A stretch of 53,410 nucleotides of DNA from Serratia sp. M24T3 (GCF_000257645.1 NZ_AJHJ01000032.1:1-53410), one strand, 5' to 3'; positions 1 through 10,151 are shown, numbered from the stretch's first letter. Program-made: numbers and translations. Notes: generated by a model not told the origin, from the sequence alone.

Positions 1-85
1 TGCCTTTACTTACCCCAGTCACTGACTTATGTCGCTTCTGGGGATGCGCGCAGGTGCCGCCTACCTGTAACTCGAATGCCTTTAG
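1..85. repeat. Partial ERIC element (cut by window start)
   Basis: The first 85 bases contain the ERIC core (accccagtcactgacttatg followed by a ctggggat block) and the ERIC right end (gccgcc...ctgtaactcgaa). The left end lies outside the window. It sits upstream of dnaX, where enterobacteria usually carry apt. Related copies occur at 3117, 12841, 33363 and 38890. Confidence 0.75.
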
Positions 86-105
86 ATTTACTCGTTTGTT
101 CTAGC

Positions 106-125
106 CCTCGCTCGTGCGGGCGAGG
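106..125. other. GC-rich hairpin upstream of dnaX
   Basis: Arms 106-113 and 118-125 pair over 8 bp (one G-T) around a GTGC tetraloop. No T-run follows, so it is not a convincing terminator. It lies 45 nt before the dnaX start and could affect the dnaX leader; function unknown. Confidence 0.35.
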
Positions 126-170
126 CTGTGATAACATAACGCTACAGACCCCTCGACTTCTCCGGTATTA

Positions 171-2114
171 ATGAGCTATCAGGTTCTTGCCCGTAAGTGG
201 CGCCCCCAAACTTTCACTGACGTTGTTGGTCAGGAACATGTGCTGACGGCACTGGCTAATGGCCTGTCGCTGGGGCGGATCCATCACGCCTATCTTTTCT
301 CTGGTACTCGTGGCGTGGGTAAAACTTCCATTGCCCGCCTGTTGGCCAAAGGCCTGAACTGCGAAACCGGCATTACTTCTACGCCGTGCGGCGTTTGCGA
401 TAACTGCCGTGAAATCGAGCAAGGGCGCTTTGTTGACCTGATCGAGATAGACGCCGCCTCGCGAACCAAAGTCGAAGATACCCGTGAATTGCTCGACAAT
501 GTGCAGTACGCCCCGGCTCGTGGGCGTTTCAAAGTTTATCTGATTGACGAAGTGCACATGCTTTCGCGCCACAGCTTTAACGCGCTGTTGAAAACGCTTG
601 AAGAACCGCCTTCGCACGTCAAATTCCTGCTGGCAACCACCGATCCGCAAAAGCTGCCGGTGACAATTCTGTCGCGCTGTCTGCAATTTCATCTTAAGGC
701 GCTGGACGTCGAACAGATCCGCAAACAGCTTGATAAGGTGTTGAACGCCGAGCAGATCACCAGTGAAGCGCGAGCACTGCAATTGCTGGCCCGTGCTGCC
801 GATGGCAGTATGCGCGATGCGCTGAGTCTGACCGATCAGGCGATCGCCATGGGGCAGGGGCAGGTTACTACCGAAACCGTATCGCAGATGCTCGGAACGC
901 TCGACGACGAGCAGCCGCTGGCGATTCTTGAAGCACTGGTCAGTGCAGATGGCGCAACGGTAATGGCGCAGGTTGAACACGCTGCTTCACGGGGTGTTGA
1001 CTGGGAAACCTTGCTGGTGGAAACGCTGGCACTGCTGCACCGCATCGCCATGGTTCAGCTTTTGCCGTCGGTTCTCGACAACCATTACGCTTCAATTGAA
1101 CAACGTTTGCGTGAGTTGGCGCGAGTTATTCCGCCAACCGACGTGCAGCTGTATTATCAAACTTTGCTGATTGGCCGCAAAGAGCTGCCGTTTGCGCCAG
1201 ACAAACGCATGGGGGTCGAAATGACTCTGCTGCGCGCGCTGGCTTTTCATCCAAAAGTGTTGATCGCAGAACCGGAAATCACTACACCACGCGCGTCCGC
1301 TGCGCAACAGCAGCCAGTGCAAAACAGCGCGCCGCCGTCCGCCGTAGCGCCGTCTCGCCATGCTCCGCCACAGTCAGAAGCTGCCATCCCGGATTCCACC
1401 GCGCAGCTGCTACAGGCGCGAACACAGCTACATCGGCAGCAGGGAAGCTCTTCCCCAAAAAAAGCTGAGCCGGCCGCGCCTGGAAAAGCGCAGCCGGCAA
1501 ATACGGTGCTGGAGCGACTGGCTTCAGTTACCGAGCGTTCGCTAGAGCGCAAGGGCGCGACTGCTCAGAAGAAAGCACCGGCAGTACCGGTCAAGGAAGA
1601 AGCCTATCGCTGGAAAACGGTTAACGAGCCGGAGGCTGCGCCTGAACCTGTTGCGACTCCCAAGGCTCTGCGCGCCGCGTTAGAACATGAAAAATCGCCT
1701 GAGCTGGCCTCGCGTCTGGCTGAGGAAGCCATTGAACGCGACGAGTGGGCGGCGATTATCCAGCAGCTGACTATTCCGAAACTGGTTCAGCAATTAGCGC
1801 TTAACGCTTTCCTTGAACGCCCTGATTCGGCTACCCTCTGTCTACATTTGCGTTCGGCGCAGCGTCATTTAAACTCGCCGACGGCACATAAAACGTTGGC
1901 AGACGCACTGGCAGCGCTTTATGAGCAACAAATTACGCTAAGCGTGGTTGAAGACGACAATCTGGCGACCCGCACGCCGCTGGAATGGCGGCAGGCAATT
2001 TATGAAGAAAAACTGGCGCAGGCGCGTCAGTCGATTATCGCGGATAATAATATCCAGACTCTGCGTCGTTTCTTTGATGCCGAGCTGGACGAAGAAAGTA
2101 TTCGCCCCATTTAA
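171..2114 (+). CDS. dnaX: DNA polymerase III subunits tau and gamma
   Basis: Clamp-loader ATPase of the replicative polymerase. Tau (647 aa) is the full product. It carries the AAA+ P-loop GTRGVGKTS (residues 45-53), a zinc module with C64, C73, C76 and C79, the Walker B/DEVH segment near 122-129, a sensor-1 region TTDPQKLP and a sensor-2 region GSMRDALSL. The C-terminal third is the tau-specific DnaB- and alpha-binding part, reached through an Ala/Pro/Gln-rich linker (about 365-480). Length is close to the 643 aa of E. coli. A -1 frameshift signal at codons 430-431 would yield a 432-residue gamma (annotated separately). ybaB and recR follow in the same direction, as in E. coli. Only a weak ribosome-binding site is visible before the ATG. 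Confidence 0.97.
   Translation: MSYQVLARKWRPQTFTDVVGQEHVLTALANGLSLGRIHHAYLFSGTRGVGKTSIARLLAKGLNCETGITSTPCGVCDNCREIEQGRFVDLIEIDAASRTKVEDTRELLDNVQYAPARGRFKVYLIDEVHMLSRHSFNALLKTLEEPPSHVKFLLATTDPQKLPVTILSRCLQFHLKALDVEQIRKQLDKVLNAEQITSEARALQLLARAADGSMRDALSLTDQAIAMGQGQVTTETVSQMLGTLDDEQPLAILEALVSADGATVMAQVEHAASRGVDWETLLVETLALLHRIAMVQLLPSVLDNHYASIEQRLRELARVIPPTDVQLYYQTLLIGRKELPFAPDKRMGVEMTLLRALAFHPKVLIAEPEITTPRASAAQQQPVQNSAPPSAVAPSRHAPPQSEAAIPDSTAQLLQARTQLHRQQGSSSPKKAEPAAPGKAQPANTVLERLASVTERSLERKGATAQKKAPAVPVKEEAYRWKTVNEPEAAPEPVATPKALRAALEHEKSPELASRLAEEAIERDEWAAIIQQLTIPKLVQQLALNAFLERPDSATLCLHLRSAQRHLNSPTAHKTLADALAALYEQQITLSVVEDDNLATRTPLEWRQAIYEEKLAQARQSIIADNNIQTLRRFFDAELDEESIRPI
1441..1498 (+). promoter_or_regulatory. 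dnaX programmed -1 frameshift signal
   Basis: The slippery heptamer A AAA AAA lies at 1457-1463, in frame with dnaX codons 430-431. A Shine-Dalgarno-like AGGGAAG (1441-1447) lies 9 nt upstream. A stem-loop follows: 1469-1474 pairs with 1493-1498, then a C/A mismatch, then 1476-1479 pairs with 1488-1491. After a -1 slip the next codons are AGC and TGA (1466-1468), giving gamma of 432 residues. E. coli dnaX uses the same three-part arrangement with A AAA AAG. Seen directly; function by analogy. Confidence 0.9.
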
Positions 2115-2169
2115 CCGCCGCAGTAGGAGCATGGTGCACATACGCGGCCCGACGCAAAGAGAGAAGATT

Positions 2170-2499
2170 ATGTTTGGAAAAGGCGGCATTGGTAACCTGA
2201 TGAAACAGGCCCAGCAAATGCAGGAAAAAATGCAGCAGGCACAAGCTGAGATAGCGACCATTGAAGTTACCGGCGAATCTGGCGCAGGTCTGGTTAAAAT
2301 TACTATCAACGGAGCGCACAACGTTCGTCGCGTTGAGATCGATCCAAGCCTGTTTGAAGATGACAAAGACATGCTGGAAGACCTGATCGCTGCAGCATTC
2401 AACGATGCGGCTCGTCGTATCGATGAAACGCAGAAAGAGAAAATGGCAGCAGTTTCTGGCGGCATGCAGTTGCCACCGGGCTTTAAGATGCCATTCTGA
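2170..2499 (+). CDS. ybaB: Nucleoid-associated protein YbaB/EbfC
   Basis: Small dimeric DNA-binding protein of the YbaB/EbfC family, thought to bind the nucleoid and usually encoded between dnaX and recR. 109 aa, the same length as in E. coli. The N-terminal helix is rich in Gln/Met/Lys ([15 protein letters not shown]) and the C-terminus ends in the family-typical PPGFKMPF. The ATG at 2170 is preceded by the purine-rich AAGAGAGAAG. Upstream in-frame codons back to 1948 lie inside dnaX and are not used in relatives. The stop TGA overlaps the recR ATG by one base, implying coupled translation. Confidence 0.95.
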   Translation: MFGKGGIGNLMKQAQQMQEKMQQAQAEIATIEVTGESGAGLVKITINGAHNVRRVEIDPSLFEDDKDMLEDLIAAAFNDAARRIDETQKEKMAAVSGGMQLPPGFKMPF

Positions 2500-3104
2500 T
2501 GCAAACCAGCCCACTCCTTGAATCATTAATGGAGGCGTTACGCTGCCTGCCGGGCGTTGGTCCGAAGTCAGCGCAACGTATGGCATTCCAGCTGCTGCAG
2601 CGCGATCGCAGTGGCGGAATGCGGCTGGCGCAGTCTCTGACCCGGGCAATGTCCGAAATTGGCCACTGTGCCGATTGCCGGACCTTTACCGAGCAGGATA
2701 TTTGCACCATTTGTGCCAACCCAAGGCGCAAGGAAAATGGTCAGATTTGTGTGGTAGAAAGTCCGGCGGACATTCACGCTATCGAGCAAACTGGTCAGTT
2801 TTCAGGGCGTTATTTTGTGCTGATGGGGCATTTATCCCCGCTGGACGGCATTGGTCCTGATGACATTGGTTTGGGCAGGCTTGAACAACGTCTTGAAAGC
2901 GAAAGCATTCAGGAAGTGATCCTCGCGACTAACCCGACAGTCGAAGGGGACGCGACCGCAAACTATATCGCCGAAATGTGTGGTCAGTACGGCGTTGTTG
3001 CCAGCCGCATCGCTCATGGTGTGCCGGTCGGCGGAGAGTTGGAGATGGTCGACGGCACTACGCTAGCCCACTCTCTTGCTGGGCGTCATCTGTTTAAGTA
3101 TTGA
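2499..3104 (+). CDS. recR: Recombination mediator protein RecR
   Basis: Partner of RecO/RecF in loading RecA at single-strand gaps. 201 aa as in E. coli. An N-terminal helix-hairpin-helix ([13 protein letters not shown], about 17-29) is followed by a zinc finger with C57, C60, C69 and C72, then a TOPRIM domain beginning at [15 protein letters not shown] (about 82-96). It overlaps ybaB by one base and completes the dnaX-ybaB-recR operon. Confidence 0.97.
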   Translation: MQTSPLLESLMEALRCLPGVGPKSAQRMAFQLLQRDRSGGMRLAQSLTRAMSEIGHCADCRTFTEQDICTICANPRRKENGQICVVESPADIHAIEQTGQFSGRYFVLMGHLSPLDGIGPDDIGLGRLEQRLESESIQEVILATNPTVEGDATANYIAEMCGQYGVVASRIAHGVPVGGELEMVDGTTLAHSLAGRHLFKY

Positions 3105-3116
3105 TCCGTCGTCGTA

Positions 3117-3225
3117 TTTAAAGCTGTAGCTGCGTTGGCTTCACTCGCTTACCCCGGTCACTGACTTCAGTCAGCTCTCGGGGCTAAACTTACTTGCCGC
3201 CTTGCTACAGCAGCAACTACTTAGA
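3117..3225. repeat. ERIC element between recR and htpG
   Basis: About 105 bp with the ERIC core (cgcttaccccggtcactgac, then a tcagctctcgggg block), the right-end ttgccgccttgct, and short terminal inverted repeats (gctgtagc / gctacagc). It lies just after the recR stop and may form the 3' structure of the recR transcript. Confidence 0.8.
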
Positions 3226-3371
3226 CGGTCTGTTTTTTAAACCCGACCCAGTGCCGACAATACGTTCTGTTTTTTAAATCCCTCCTACTGTTCAAAGCAT
3301 TTAACTAGCTGGCCTATTCGATTCTTAAATAATCAAATAGCGCTTGTTTTTATCTTTCCTTGTCCTTTCCT

Positions 3372-3400
3372 CTTGAATATTTCCCTTTAGCACCCCATTT
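3372..3400 (+). promoter_or_regulatory. Sigma-32-type heat-shock promoter of htpG
   Basis: CTTGAAT (3372-3378) and CCCCATTT (3393-3400) are separated by 14 nt, close to the RpoH consensus CTTGAAA-N13-17-CCCATNT. It lies about 65 nt before the htpG start, on the right strand. htpG of E. coli is a known RpoH target. Confidence 0.8.
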
Positions 3401-3465
3401 CATTCTCAGTCTGTTTTGAACACAGTTTCGTTTTAACCACTCAAACGGTTTGATTGAGGTATTTG

Positions 3466-5340
3466 ATGAGTATGAAAGGACAAGAGACCCGCGGATTCCA
3501 GTCGGAAGTAAAACAGTTACTCCACCTGATGATCCACTCGCTATATTCGAATAAAGAAATTTTCTTGCGTGAGTTGATCTCCAACGCCTCGGATGCGGCG
3601 GACAAACTGCGTTTCTGCGCGCTGTCAAAACCTGATCTCTATGAAGGCGACGCCGATCTTCACGTCCGCCTGGCGTTTGACAAAGAAAAACGTACCCTGA
3701 CACTCAGCGATAACGGCATCGGCATGACCCGCGACGAGGTGATTGATAATCTCGGGACTATCGCCAAATCAGGCACCAAGGCTTTCCTGCAGTCCGTAGG
3801 CTCCGAGCAGGCCAAGGATAGCCAACTGATTGGTCAGTTCGGCGTGGGCTTCTATTCAGCGTTTATCGTGGCTGATAAAGTCACCGTTCGGACCCGTGCA
3901 GCAGGCGTAAGCGCCTCAGAGGGCGTATTCTGGGAATCTGCCGGTGAAGGCGAATACACTCTGGCAGATATCGAGAAAGCCGATCGCGGCACTGAAATCA
4001 CCCTGCATCTGCGCGAAGATCAGGACGAGTTTCTGGATGACTGGCGTGTGCGTTCGATCATCAGCAAATATTCCGACCACATTGCGCTGCCGGTTGAAAT
4101 TGAAACCCGCAACGAAGAAGACGACACCACTACCTGGGACCAAATCAACAAGGCTCAAGCCCTGTGGACCCGCAGTCGCTCTGAAGTCACCGACGAAGAA
4201 TACACTGAGTTTTACAAGCATATCTCCCATGATTTCAGCGATCCGCTGAGCTGGAGCCACAACCGCGTCGAGGGTAAGCAAGAATATACCAGCCTGCTGT
4301 ATATTCCTTCGCAGGCGCCGTGGGACATGTGGAACCGTGACCACAAGCATGGCCTGAAACTGTACGTGCAGCGCGTCTTTATCATGGACGAAGCCGAGCA
4401 GTTTATGCCGAACTACCTGCGCTTTGTGCGCGGCCTGATAGATTCCAACGATCTTCCGCTGAACGTTTCGCGTGAAATTCTGCAAGATAGCCGCGTAACC
4501 CAGAATCTGCGCAGTGCCCTGAGCAAGCGCGCCTTGCAAATGCTGGAAAAACTGGCCAAAGACGACGCAGAAAAATATCTACAGTTCTGGAAACAGTTTG
4601 GTCTGGTATTGAAAGAAGGCCCTGCAGAAGACAGCAGCAACAAAGAAACCATTGCCAAACTGCTGCGCTTTGCCAGCACTCGTAACGACTCTTCCGAGCA
4701 AACACTGTCTCTGGAAGATTACGTTGCCAGCATGGTGGAAGGTCAGGACAAGATTTATTACATCACTGCCGACAGCTATGCTGCAGCCAAGAACAGCCCG
4801 CACCTTGAGTTATTCCGTAAAAAGGGTATCGAGGTTCTGCTGCTTTCCGACCGCATTGATGAATGGATGATGAGCTATCTGACTGAATTCGATGGTAAGT
4901 CGTTGCAGTCTGTCAGCAAAGCCGACGAGTCTCTGGACAAGCTGGCCGATGAGAAGAGTGAAGAGCAGCAAGATGCTGACAAGGCACTTGAGCCATTCGT
5001 CGAGCGCGTGAAAACGCTGTTGGGAGATCGCGTCAAAGAAGTCCGCCTGACGCACCGTTTGACCGATACTCCGGCAATTGTCACCACCGGTGCCGATGAA
5101 ATGAGCACGCAGATGGCCAAGCTCTTTGCCGCAGCGGGTCAGGATGCGCCAGAGGTGAAATACATCTTCGAACTGAACCCTGAACACGCGCTGGTTAAAC
5201 GTGCCGCTGATGAAATTCAGGAAGATCAGTTCTCTGAATGGGTAGAGCTGTTGCTCGATCAGGCACTGTTCGCCGAGCGCGGTACGCTGGAAGATCCTAA
5301 CCAGTTTATTCGCCGCATGAATACCCTGCTGCAGGCTTAA
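3466..5340 (+). CDS. htpG: Hsp90-family chaperone HtpG
   Basis: ATP-dependent cytosolic chaperone of the Hsp90 family, 624 aa (E. coli 624). GHKL ATPase motifs are visible: [11 protein letters not shown] (40-50), DNGIGM (82-87) and [11 protein letters not shown] (123-133). The middle and C-terminal dimerisation domains follow (ending [11 protein letters not shown]). Start chosen at ATG 3466 (MSMKGQ) because TGAGG at 3455-3459 is 6 nt upstream; ATG 3472 (MKGQ, the E. coli-type start) is the alternative. The open frame also extends to a TTG at 3454. A sigma-32-like promoter precedes it and two hairpins follow. Confidence 0.97.
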   Translation: MSMKGQETRGFQSEVKQLLHLMIHSLYSNKEIFLRELISNASDAADKLRFCALSKPDLYEGDADLHVRLAFDKEKRTLTLSDNGIGMTRDEVIDNLGTIAKSGTKAFLQSVGSEQAKDSQLIGQFGVGFYSAFIVADKVTVRTRAAGVSASEGVFWESAGEGEYTLADIEKADRGTEITLHLREDQDEFLDDWRVRSIISKYSDHIALPVEIETRNEEDDTTTWDQINKAQALWTRSRSEVTDEEYTEFYKHISHDFSDPLSWSHNRVEGKQEYTSLLYIPSQAPWDMWNRDHKHGLKLYVQRVFIMDEAEQFMPNYLRFVRGLIDSNDLPLNVSREILQDSRVTQNLRSALSKRALQMLEKLAKDDAEKYLQFWKQFGLVLKEGPAEDSSNKETIAKLLRFASTRNDSSEQTLSLEDYVASMVEGQDKIYYITADSYAAAKNSPHLELFRKKGIEVLLLSDRIDEWMMSYLTEFDGKSLQSVSKADESLDKLADEKSEEQQDADKALEPFVERVKTLLGDRVKEVRLTHRLTDTPAIVTTGADEMSTQMAKLFAAAGQDAPEVKYIFELNPEHALVKRAADEIQEDQFSEWVELLLDQALFAERGTLEDPNQFIRRMNTLLQA

Positions 5341-5364
5341 AGTCTTCTTTCAGGCAGTTATTAA

Positions 5365-5388
5365 GGCAGGCGTTGATTAGCGCCTGCC
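5365..5388. terminator. Hairpin after htpG
   Basis: Perfect 8-bp stem GGCAGGCG/CGCCTGCC with an 8-nt loop, 25 nt after the htpG stop. There is no strong T-run on either side, so it is probably a transcript-end stabiliser between the convergent htpG and LysR genes. Confidence 0.55.
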
Positions 5389-5394
5389 AACATC

Positions 5395-5425
5395 AGAGGC
5401 CAGTCGCTAACCCCGGCTGGCCTCT
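5395..5425. terminator. Hairpin at 3' end of LysR gene
   Basis: Perfect 9-bp stem AGAGGCCAG/CTGGCCTCT with a 13-nt loop, overlapping the last codons of the LysR-type gene. With the 5365 hairpin it forms a double structure between convergent genes. Confidence 0.5.
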
Positions 5426-6279
5426 TCTAATAACCAGTGTCGAAACAATGTTATCTCACGTTCATGGCTGCGCACACGCTTAACCAGCATATAAGTGGCT
5501 CTGTCGACCTCGGTGAAGCCTAGCGGTGCAATCAAACTCCCTTCCTGAATTTCTTTTTTCACCAAAATCTGCGGCGTCATAATAATCCCTAAACCGTTTT
5601 TAGCGGCCTGGATTGCTAACGTAAGATTGTCGAAATGCTTACCGGAAATAAAGTCTCCCCGTGTATTGGTTTTACGCGCCCATTCCTGCCAGGCATTGAT
5701 TTTAGTATCAGCATGCAGCAGCGGTTGGGTCGTAAAATCGGTCTCATAAGTGAAGCGGTGGCGAAATTCTGGCGAACACACCGGGCCGATATAATCGACA
5801 GTAATAAGCGTCGCTTCAATTTCCTCTGGCAATAATGTTTCATTACTTTTGATTAAAATATCAGTCCTCTCATCCTGAACATTTTCAATGTTTACATGGG
5901 TCTGAAAGGTGAGGGCAATATTTTCATGCAGCTGTGAGAAACGATTGATTCGCGGAATTAACCACTGTGACAAAAAACTTGGTGCACAGGAAATAATAAG
6001 GCTGTTTTCTTCTCGAGTTTTAATTTCTTTGCAGGTCGCCTCTATATTTCTAAATACCTGTTCGCAGCATTTTTTTAATGTCTCGCCATCCTGAGTTAAA
6101 TAAACCCGTCCGGCAGTACGTTTAAATAAAGGCGTGCCTAACCAGGTTTCCAGATTCTTTATTTGGTGGCTGATTGCGCTGTGGGTGACATTCAAAGATT
6201 CTGCTGCTGCGCTGAAGCTTTCGAACATCGCGGCTTGTTTAAAGTAGTGCAATGCGCGCAGTGAAGGGAGATCTGACAT
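5407..6279 (-). CDS. LysR-type transcriptional regulator (GcvA-like)
   Basis: 290 aa, usual length for the family. The N-terminal winged HTH (about 5-65, with FSAAAESLNVTHSAISHQI) is of the GcvA/AmpR-like subtype. A substrate-binding-protein-like effector domain follows. An AAGGTGG ribosome-binding site precedes the ATG. It is transcribed divergently from the four-gene PP-loop/Nudix/PLP/EamA operon across a 204-bp spacer, the classical arrangement for a LysR protein controlling its neighbour. E. coli has no gene here between htpG and adk, so regulator and operon were probably acquired together. Its effector is unknown; a purine or pathway intermediate is a guess. Confidence 0.85.
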   Translation of the reverse strand: MSDLPSLRALHYFKQAAMFESFSAAAESLNVTHSAISHQIKNLETWLGTPLFKRTAGRVYLTQDGETLKKCCEQVFRNIEATCKEIKTREENSLIISCAPSFLSQWLIPRINRFSQLHENIALTFQTHVNIENVQDERTDILIKSNETLLPEEIEATLITVDYIGPVCSPEFRHRFTYETDFTTQPLLHADTKINAWQEWARKTNTRGDFISGKHFDNLTLAIQAAKNGLGIIMTPQILVKKEIQEGSLIAPLGFTEVDRATYMLVKRVRSHEREITLFRHWLLEEASRG

Positions 6280-6361
6280 AGCGCCACCTTGTTAGTTAAT
6301 TTCAACTCGTCTGTCTGTTTATATCATTTTCTAAGCTAAAAAAAACCCTTTAGTCTCGACC

Positions 6362-6422
6362 TTGTCCCGACACGAAGCGCCAGGATGGCGAAGTTAATCT
6401 CCAGGTTGGCGTGGCGGGACAA
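6362..6422. promoter_or_regulatory. Long inverted repeat in the LysR/operon divergent spacer
   Basis: Arms 6362-6374 (ttgtcccgacacg) and 6410-6422 (cgtggcgggacaa) pair at 12 of 13 positions. A second small hairpin (cgcca/tggcg, 6378-6390) lies inside the loop. It sits about 60 nt before the first ATG of the operon. It could be the LysR operator dyad or, if transcribed, a leader RNA structure. I see no start-codon sequestration. Confidence 0.5.
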
Positions 6423-6483
6423 CCTTACACAGCAGCCATGAGTGCCTTGCACCCGAGTATCCCAGTAAATATTAAGGATCAAT

Positions 6484-7194
6484 ATGAAAAATACTTACGT
6501 AAAAACTCAACTTGTGATGTTTACCGGTGGTCGTGACAGTACCTTAGCAGCCTGTTATCTGATGTTACAGGGTATACCGGTTCACCTGTATTCAGCGAAC
6601 AGCGGATGTTCCCTACATCGTGGCATTCTTTCTCATCGTGTTGATGAACTTAAAACCCGTTTTGGGGATTTGGTAGTAGAACACACAGTCGAAGATATTA
6701 GTGGAACCTTCCGTAGCATCGCTATCGAAAATATCGAAGGCGATATTTTAAAGTATAGAAAGAATTTAGTATTGCTTGGCGAAAAATTAGCAATTCACGC
6801 ACATCTAATTGATTTCTGTCGCCGTCATGACATTGACGTCATCAATGACGGGATCACCCATTATCAGCAAGAGTTCCCTGAGCAACGTCAGGTTGCCAAA
6901 GATTATCTCGTCGATTTAATGAAAGAGTTTGGTATTCAATATCACTCACCAATATATGAATTTGCCCAGTCATCCGATGATGTGAAATATCGCCTGCTAC
7001 AACTGGGTATTTCTACCAAGTCACTGGAAGGCGTGAGTATTTTTGGCGACAGTTTCTCTACTCCGAGTGACGATACCATTATGGCCTACCTGCGTGAAAA
7101 AACGCCGTTGGCTCTGAACATCGTCAAATTCCTGTCTGGTGAATCCCTGAGCCTGGCGAAAAAAGTTGCCACCTCTCCTGCTGAAGCTGCCTGA
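6484..7194 (+). CDS. ycfA: PP-loop ATP pyrophosphatase, YcfA-like (putative 6-thioguanine synthesis)
   Basis: 236 aa. The N-terminus carries a PP-loop, TGGRDST (14-20), typical of N-type ATP pyrophosphatases such as QueC, ThiI and MnmA, which adenylate a carbonyl before amide, amine or thio transfer. Cysteines that could carry sulfur are C24, C42 and C112. AAGGA lies 5 nt before the ATG. It is first in a four-gene operon whose content (PP-loop, Nudix, PLP enzyme, transporter) matches the ycfABCD cluster described for 6-thioguanine in Erwinia amylovora. There the PP-loop enzyme activates guanine nucleotide for thiolation. The PP-loop class is seen in sequence; the specific pathway is inferred from cluster content and memory of that work, not from an alignment. 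A QueC-like or tRNA-thiolation role is the alternative. Confidence 0.75.
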   Translation: MKNTYVKTQLVMFTGGRDSTLAACYLMLQGIPVHLYSANSGCSLHRGILSHRVDELKTRFGDLVVEHTVEDISGTFRSIAIENIEGDILKYRKNLVLLGEKLAIHAHLIDFCRRHDIDVINDGITHYQQEFPEQRQVAKDYLVDLMKEFGIQYHSPIYEFAQSSDDVKYRLLQLGISTKSLEGVSIFGDSFSTPSDDTIMAYLREKTPLALNIVKFLSGESLSLAKKVATSPAEAA

Positions 7195-7206
7195 GTGGAG
7201 CCTGTG

Positions 7207-7605
7207 ATGAAAACCATCATCAAGTGTTCGGCCATTATTATCCGTAACCGTTCGCTGCTGTTGACGCGCAAAGAAGGCACGGACGTGTTCATCTCCCCGG
7301 GCGGTAAGCCGTTGCAGGGGGAGGACCATCTGTCCTGCCTGCGTCGCGAGCTCAAGGAGGAGCTCAACGTTGAAGCGGCGGAGATTAAGCCTTTTGGCCT
7401 GTTTCACGGCATCGCCGAGTTTGAATCCGTGGCGATAGAAAATCACGTGTATCAGGTTGAGGTCGTGGGCCAACCGGTAGCCAGCTCTGAAATCGCCGAG
7501 ATTGCCTGGGTTAACTACCGCAAGCCTCCTTGCGAAGTCGGTGTCGGTTCTGTGTTTCGCGACAACGTCTTGCCACTGCTTTATCAGAAGGAGTTAATCG
7601 ACTAA
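7207..7605 (+). CDS. ycfB: Nudix hydrolase, YcfB-like
   Basis: 132 aa single-domain Nudix protein. The Nudix box runs from G33 to V55 (E39, then R47-E48-L-K-E51-E52); the usual Gly near the end is Asn54. The catalytic glutamates are present. Start at ATG 7207 with GGAG 6 nt upstream; an in-frame GTG at 7195 is less likely. It begins 12 nt after the PP-loop gene and its stop overlaps the next ATG. In a thiopurine pathway it may hydrolyse thio-nucleotides, releasing product or protecting the cell (human NUDT15 degrades thio-dGTP). That role is inference. Confidence 0.75.
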   Translation: MKTIIKCSAIIIRNRSLLLTRKEGTDVFISPGGKPLQGEDHLSCLRRELKEELNVEAAEIKPFGLFHGIAEFESVAIENHVYQVEVVGQPVASSEIAEIAWVNYRKPPCEVGVGSVFRDNVLPLLYQKELID

Positions 7606-8483
7606 TGGACCCTTCAGCATTGTCACCCCAACTCCAGATGCAGCACGGTGGTGGACACTTTTACAAGAAAGTGAACCAGTTACGTGAAGCAGTCAGGGAG
7701 AGACTTACCGAGGTTTACCGTCTCGAGCAGTATGATGTGTTTATGGTCCAGTCGGTCAGCGTCGGGTTGGCGATGCTGTCCCACTTGCTACATAAGCAGA
7801 ATATTTCTTTGAGCCTGGCAAACCATCAGCATTATGAGCCGATCGATATGCTATTTCGGCCTTTTGTTGCCGAAGGTACGGAAAACAGCGGCGTACAGAT
7901 TGTCACTCACGTCAATCCCTACACCGGCCAATTGAACAGTCTGCCAAGGTCGCAAAACCGTTTTGTTGTCGATGCGTCGCACAGTTTTGCTACCAATATG
8001 CACGATGACTTGATCGAACACGGCTCGCTGTTTTTGGCACCGCTGCACAAGCACGCCTCGGTGGCAGTTGGACTGACGCTTATTGCTGTGCGCCCGGAAG
8101 ACTACAGCATGCTGCTGCGAAGCGAGCTGCGTTTGTTCGAGCACTCTACGGTCTCGGAAGCGCCATTGGAAAGGGCGCTGGAAACGATTAATGCGCCAGG
8201 ATGGCAGCCGTTTAACGTTGCCAGTGTCGATCCCATCGATATCTGGTTGCCTGACGGCCAGCATTTGCAGTCTTTGGGTGAACCAGGATTGCCTTTCAGC
8301 TGCTTCCACGTGCCGTCATTTACCGAGCAGCAGCGTCAGACCACCAAAGAGCTTAACGGCAGTTATTTTGAACACAGTAATACCCTTCGCCTGTCCCGCT
8401 GGACGCGCGGACAGAATGGACGTCCGGTCAACTGTACCGGTAGCGTTTTTGAAGATATTTCAAAACTATGGAATATAAGATGA
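7605..8483 (+). CDS. ycfC: PLP-fold enzyme, YcfC-like putative sulfur donor
   Basis: 292 aa, divergent from well-known aminotransferases but with a fold-type-I PLP signature: D123 in VVDASHSF (pyridine-nitrogen partner), H126, and K149 in APLHKHASVAVG as the likely Schiff-base lysine. It is short for a class-V aminotransferase (usually 350-400 aa). The ATG overlaps the Nudix stop (TAATG), and an AAGGAG-type site lies upstream. In the Erwinia 6-thioguanine cluster the third gene is a PLP enzyme mobilising sulfur from cysteine. The same role is proposed here by position and fold. Activity cannot be read from sequence. Confidence 0.7.
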   Translation: MDPSALSPQLQMQHGGGHFYKKVNQLREAVRERLTEVYRLEQYDVFMVQSVSVGLAMLSHLLHKQNISLSLANHQHYEPIDMLFRPFVAEGTENSGVQIVTHVNPYTGQLNSLPRSQNRFVVDASHSFATNMHDDLIEHGSLFLAPLHKHASVAVGLTLIAVRPEDYSMLLRSELRLFEHSTVSEAPLERALETINAPGWQPFNVASVDPIDIWLPDGQHLQSLGEPGLPFSCFHVPSFTEQQRQTTKELNGSYFEHSNTLRLSRWTRGQNGRPVNCTGSVFEDISKLWNIR

Positions 8484-9367
8484 GTAAATCAAGCGCAGTT
8501 AACGGCAACCTGATCGGCATTCTAGGTGGCGTCATTCTCAGTTCAGATTCGGTGTTTATCCGTTTGATGGCAGTGGAAGACTCCTGGCTTATTGTGGTTT
8601 TACGTGGATTATTGATGTGGGCGGTAGTCTTTGCCATCTGGCTATTGGTGCCGAAAAGCCGTTCGGTGCTGGGTGTGCCGTGGATTACTCGCCAAAATCT
8701 GCTGTCGGTGCTGTTTTTTTGCGCTTCATCGGCCTGCTTCGTGAATGCGCTTAACCGCGGCAATATTGCGACGGTATTAGTGATTATTTCTTCGACGCCG
8801 TTTGTTTCCGCCATCATCTCACGGCTGTTTTTCAGTACTAAAATCGATCGTTCTTTGATGGTTGCGGCAGTGATTGGCATGCTCGGCGTGGTGATTGTCA
8901 TGTCAGGGCGACAGGCGGGCGTTGATGGAACAGCGAACTACTTCGCATTGGCAACCGCGGTATTTATGGCATTGGCCTTTATTTTCGCCTCACGGGTCGA
9001 AAACGGAACTCTGGCTTTGCCATCGTTGGGCGGCGTGCTGGCGTCAGTGATTGTGCCAATGTTCGCCGGGGCAGGGATGGTTTCGACACTTAGTGAGCTG
9101 CACGCGCAGCAGTGGTTGTGGCTGGTTATTGAAGGGGCGATGATTATGCCGTTGGCAATGGGGCTGATTTCCTTGTCAACACGCTACGTTGCACCGGCCA
9201 ACGCAGGTCTGTTTTTATTGCTCGAAACGGCGCTGGCCCCGCTGTGGATCTATCTGTTCTTGCATGAAGCTCCCACTGCAAATGCAGTGATTGGCGGCTG
9301 TATCATCATTGTTGCTGTTGTCTCACAAACCTTGCAGGCGAAAAAACAGGCAGCCATCGCTTTGTAG
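8480..9367 (+). CDS. ycfD: EamA/DMT-family transporter, YcfD-like exporter
   Basis: 295 aa hydrophobic protein with about ten membrane segments in the two-repeat EamA (drug/metabolite transporter) pattern. The second repeat ends with NAGLFLLLETALAPLWIYLF, typical of the family. The ATG overlaps the PLP gene stop (ATGA), so translation is coupled. As the last operon gene it is the likely exporter of the pathway product. It ends 113 bp before adk, with a hairpin (9394-9415) between. Confidence 0.8.
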   Translation: MSKSSAVNGNLIGILGGVILSSDSVFIRLMAVEDSWLIVVLRGLLMWAVVFAIWLLVPKSRSVLGVPWITRQNLLSVLFFCASSACFVNALNRGNIATVLVIISSTPFVSAIISRLFFSTKIDRSLMVAAVIGMLGVVIVMSGRQAGVDGTANYFALATAVFMALAFIFASRVENGTLALPSLGGVLASVIVPMFAGAGMVSTLSELHAQQWLWLVIEGAMIMPLAMGLISLSTRYVAPANAGLFLLLETALAPLWIYLFLHEAPTANAVIGGCIIIVAVVSQTLQAKKQAAIAL

Positions 9368-9381
9368 TTATTCTTAAATAG

Positions 9382-10125
<744 letters not shown>

Positions 10126-10151
10126 TTGCCGTGAAGTGAATTAACGTTATC

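Noticed and set aside
168-980. 270-codon minus-strand frame opposite dnaX
   Set aside because: A shadow of the dnaX codon pattern: it encodes no recognisable domain and dnaX is certain.
1469-1498. Terminator inside dnaX
   Set aside because: The hairpin has no T-run and sits at the expected distance after a slippery heptamer, so it is the frameshift stimulator.
6280-6483. Purine-sensing riboswitch before the ycf-like operon
   Set aside because: The known purine-aptamer conserved loops are not present; only a simple inverted repeat is seen.
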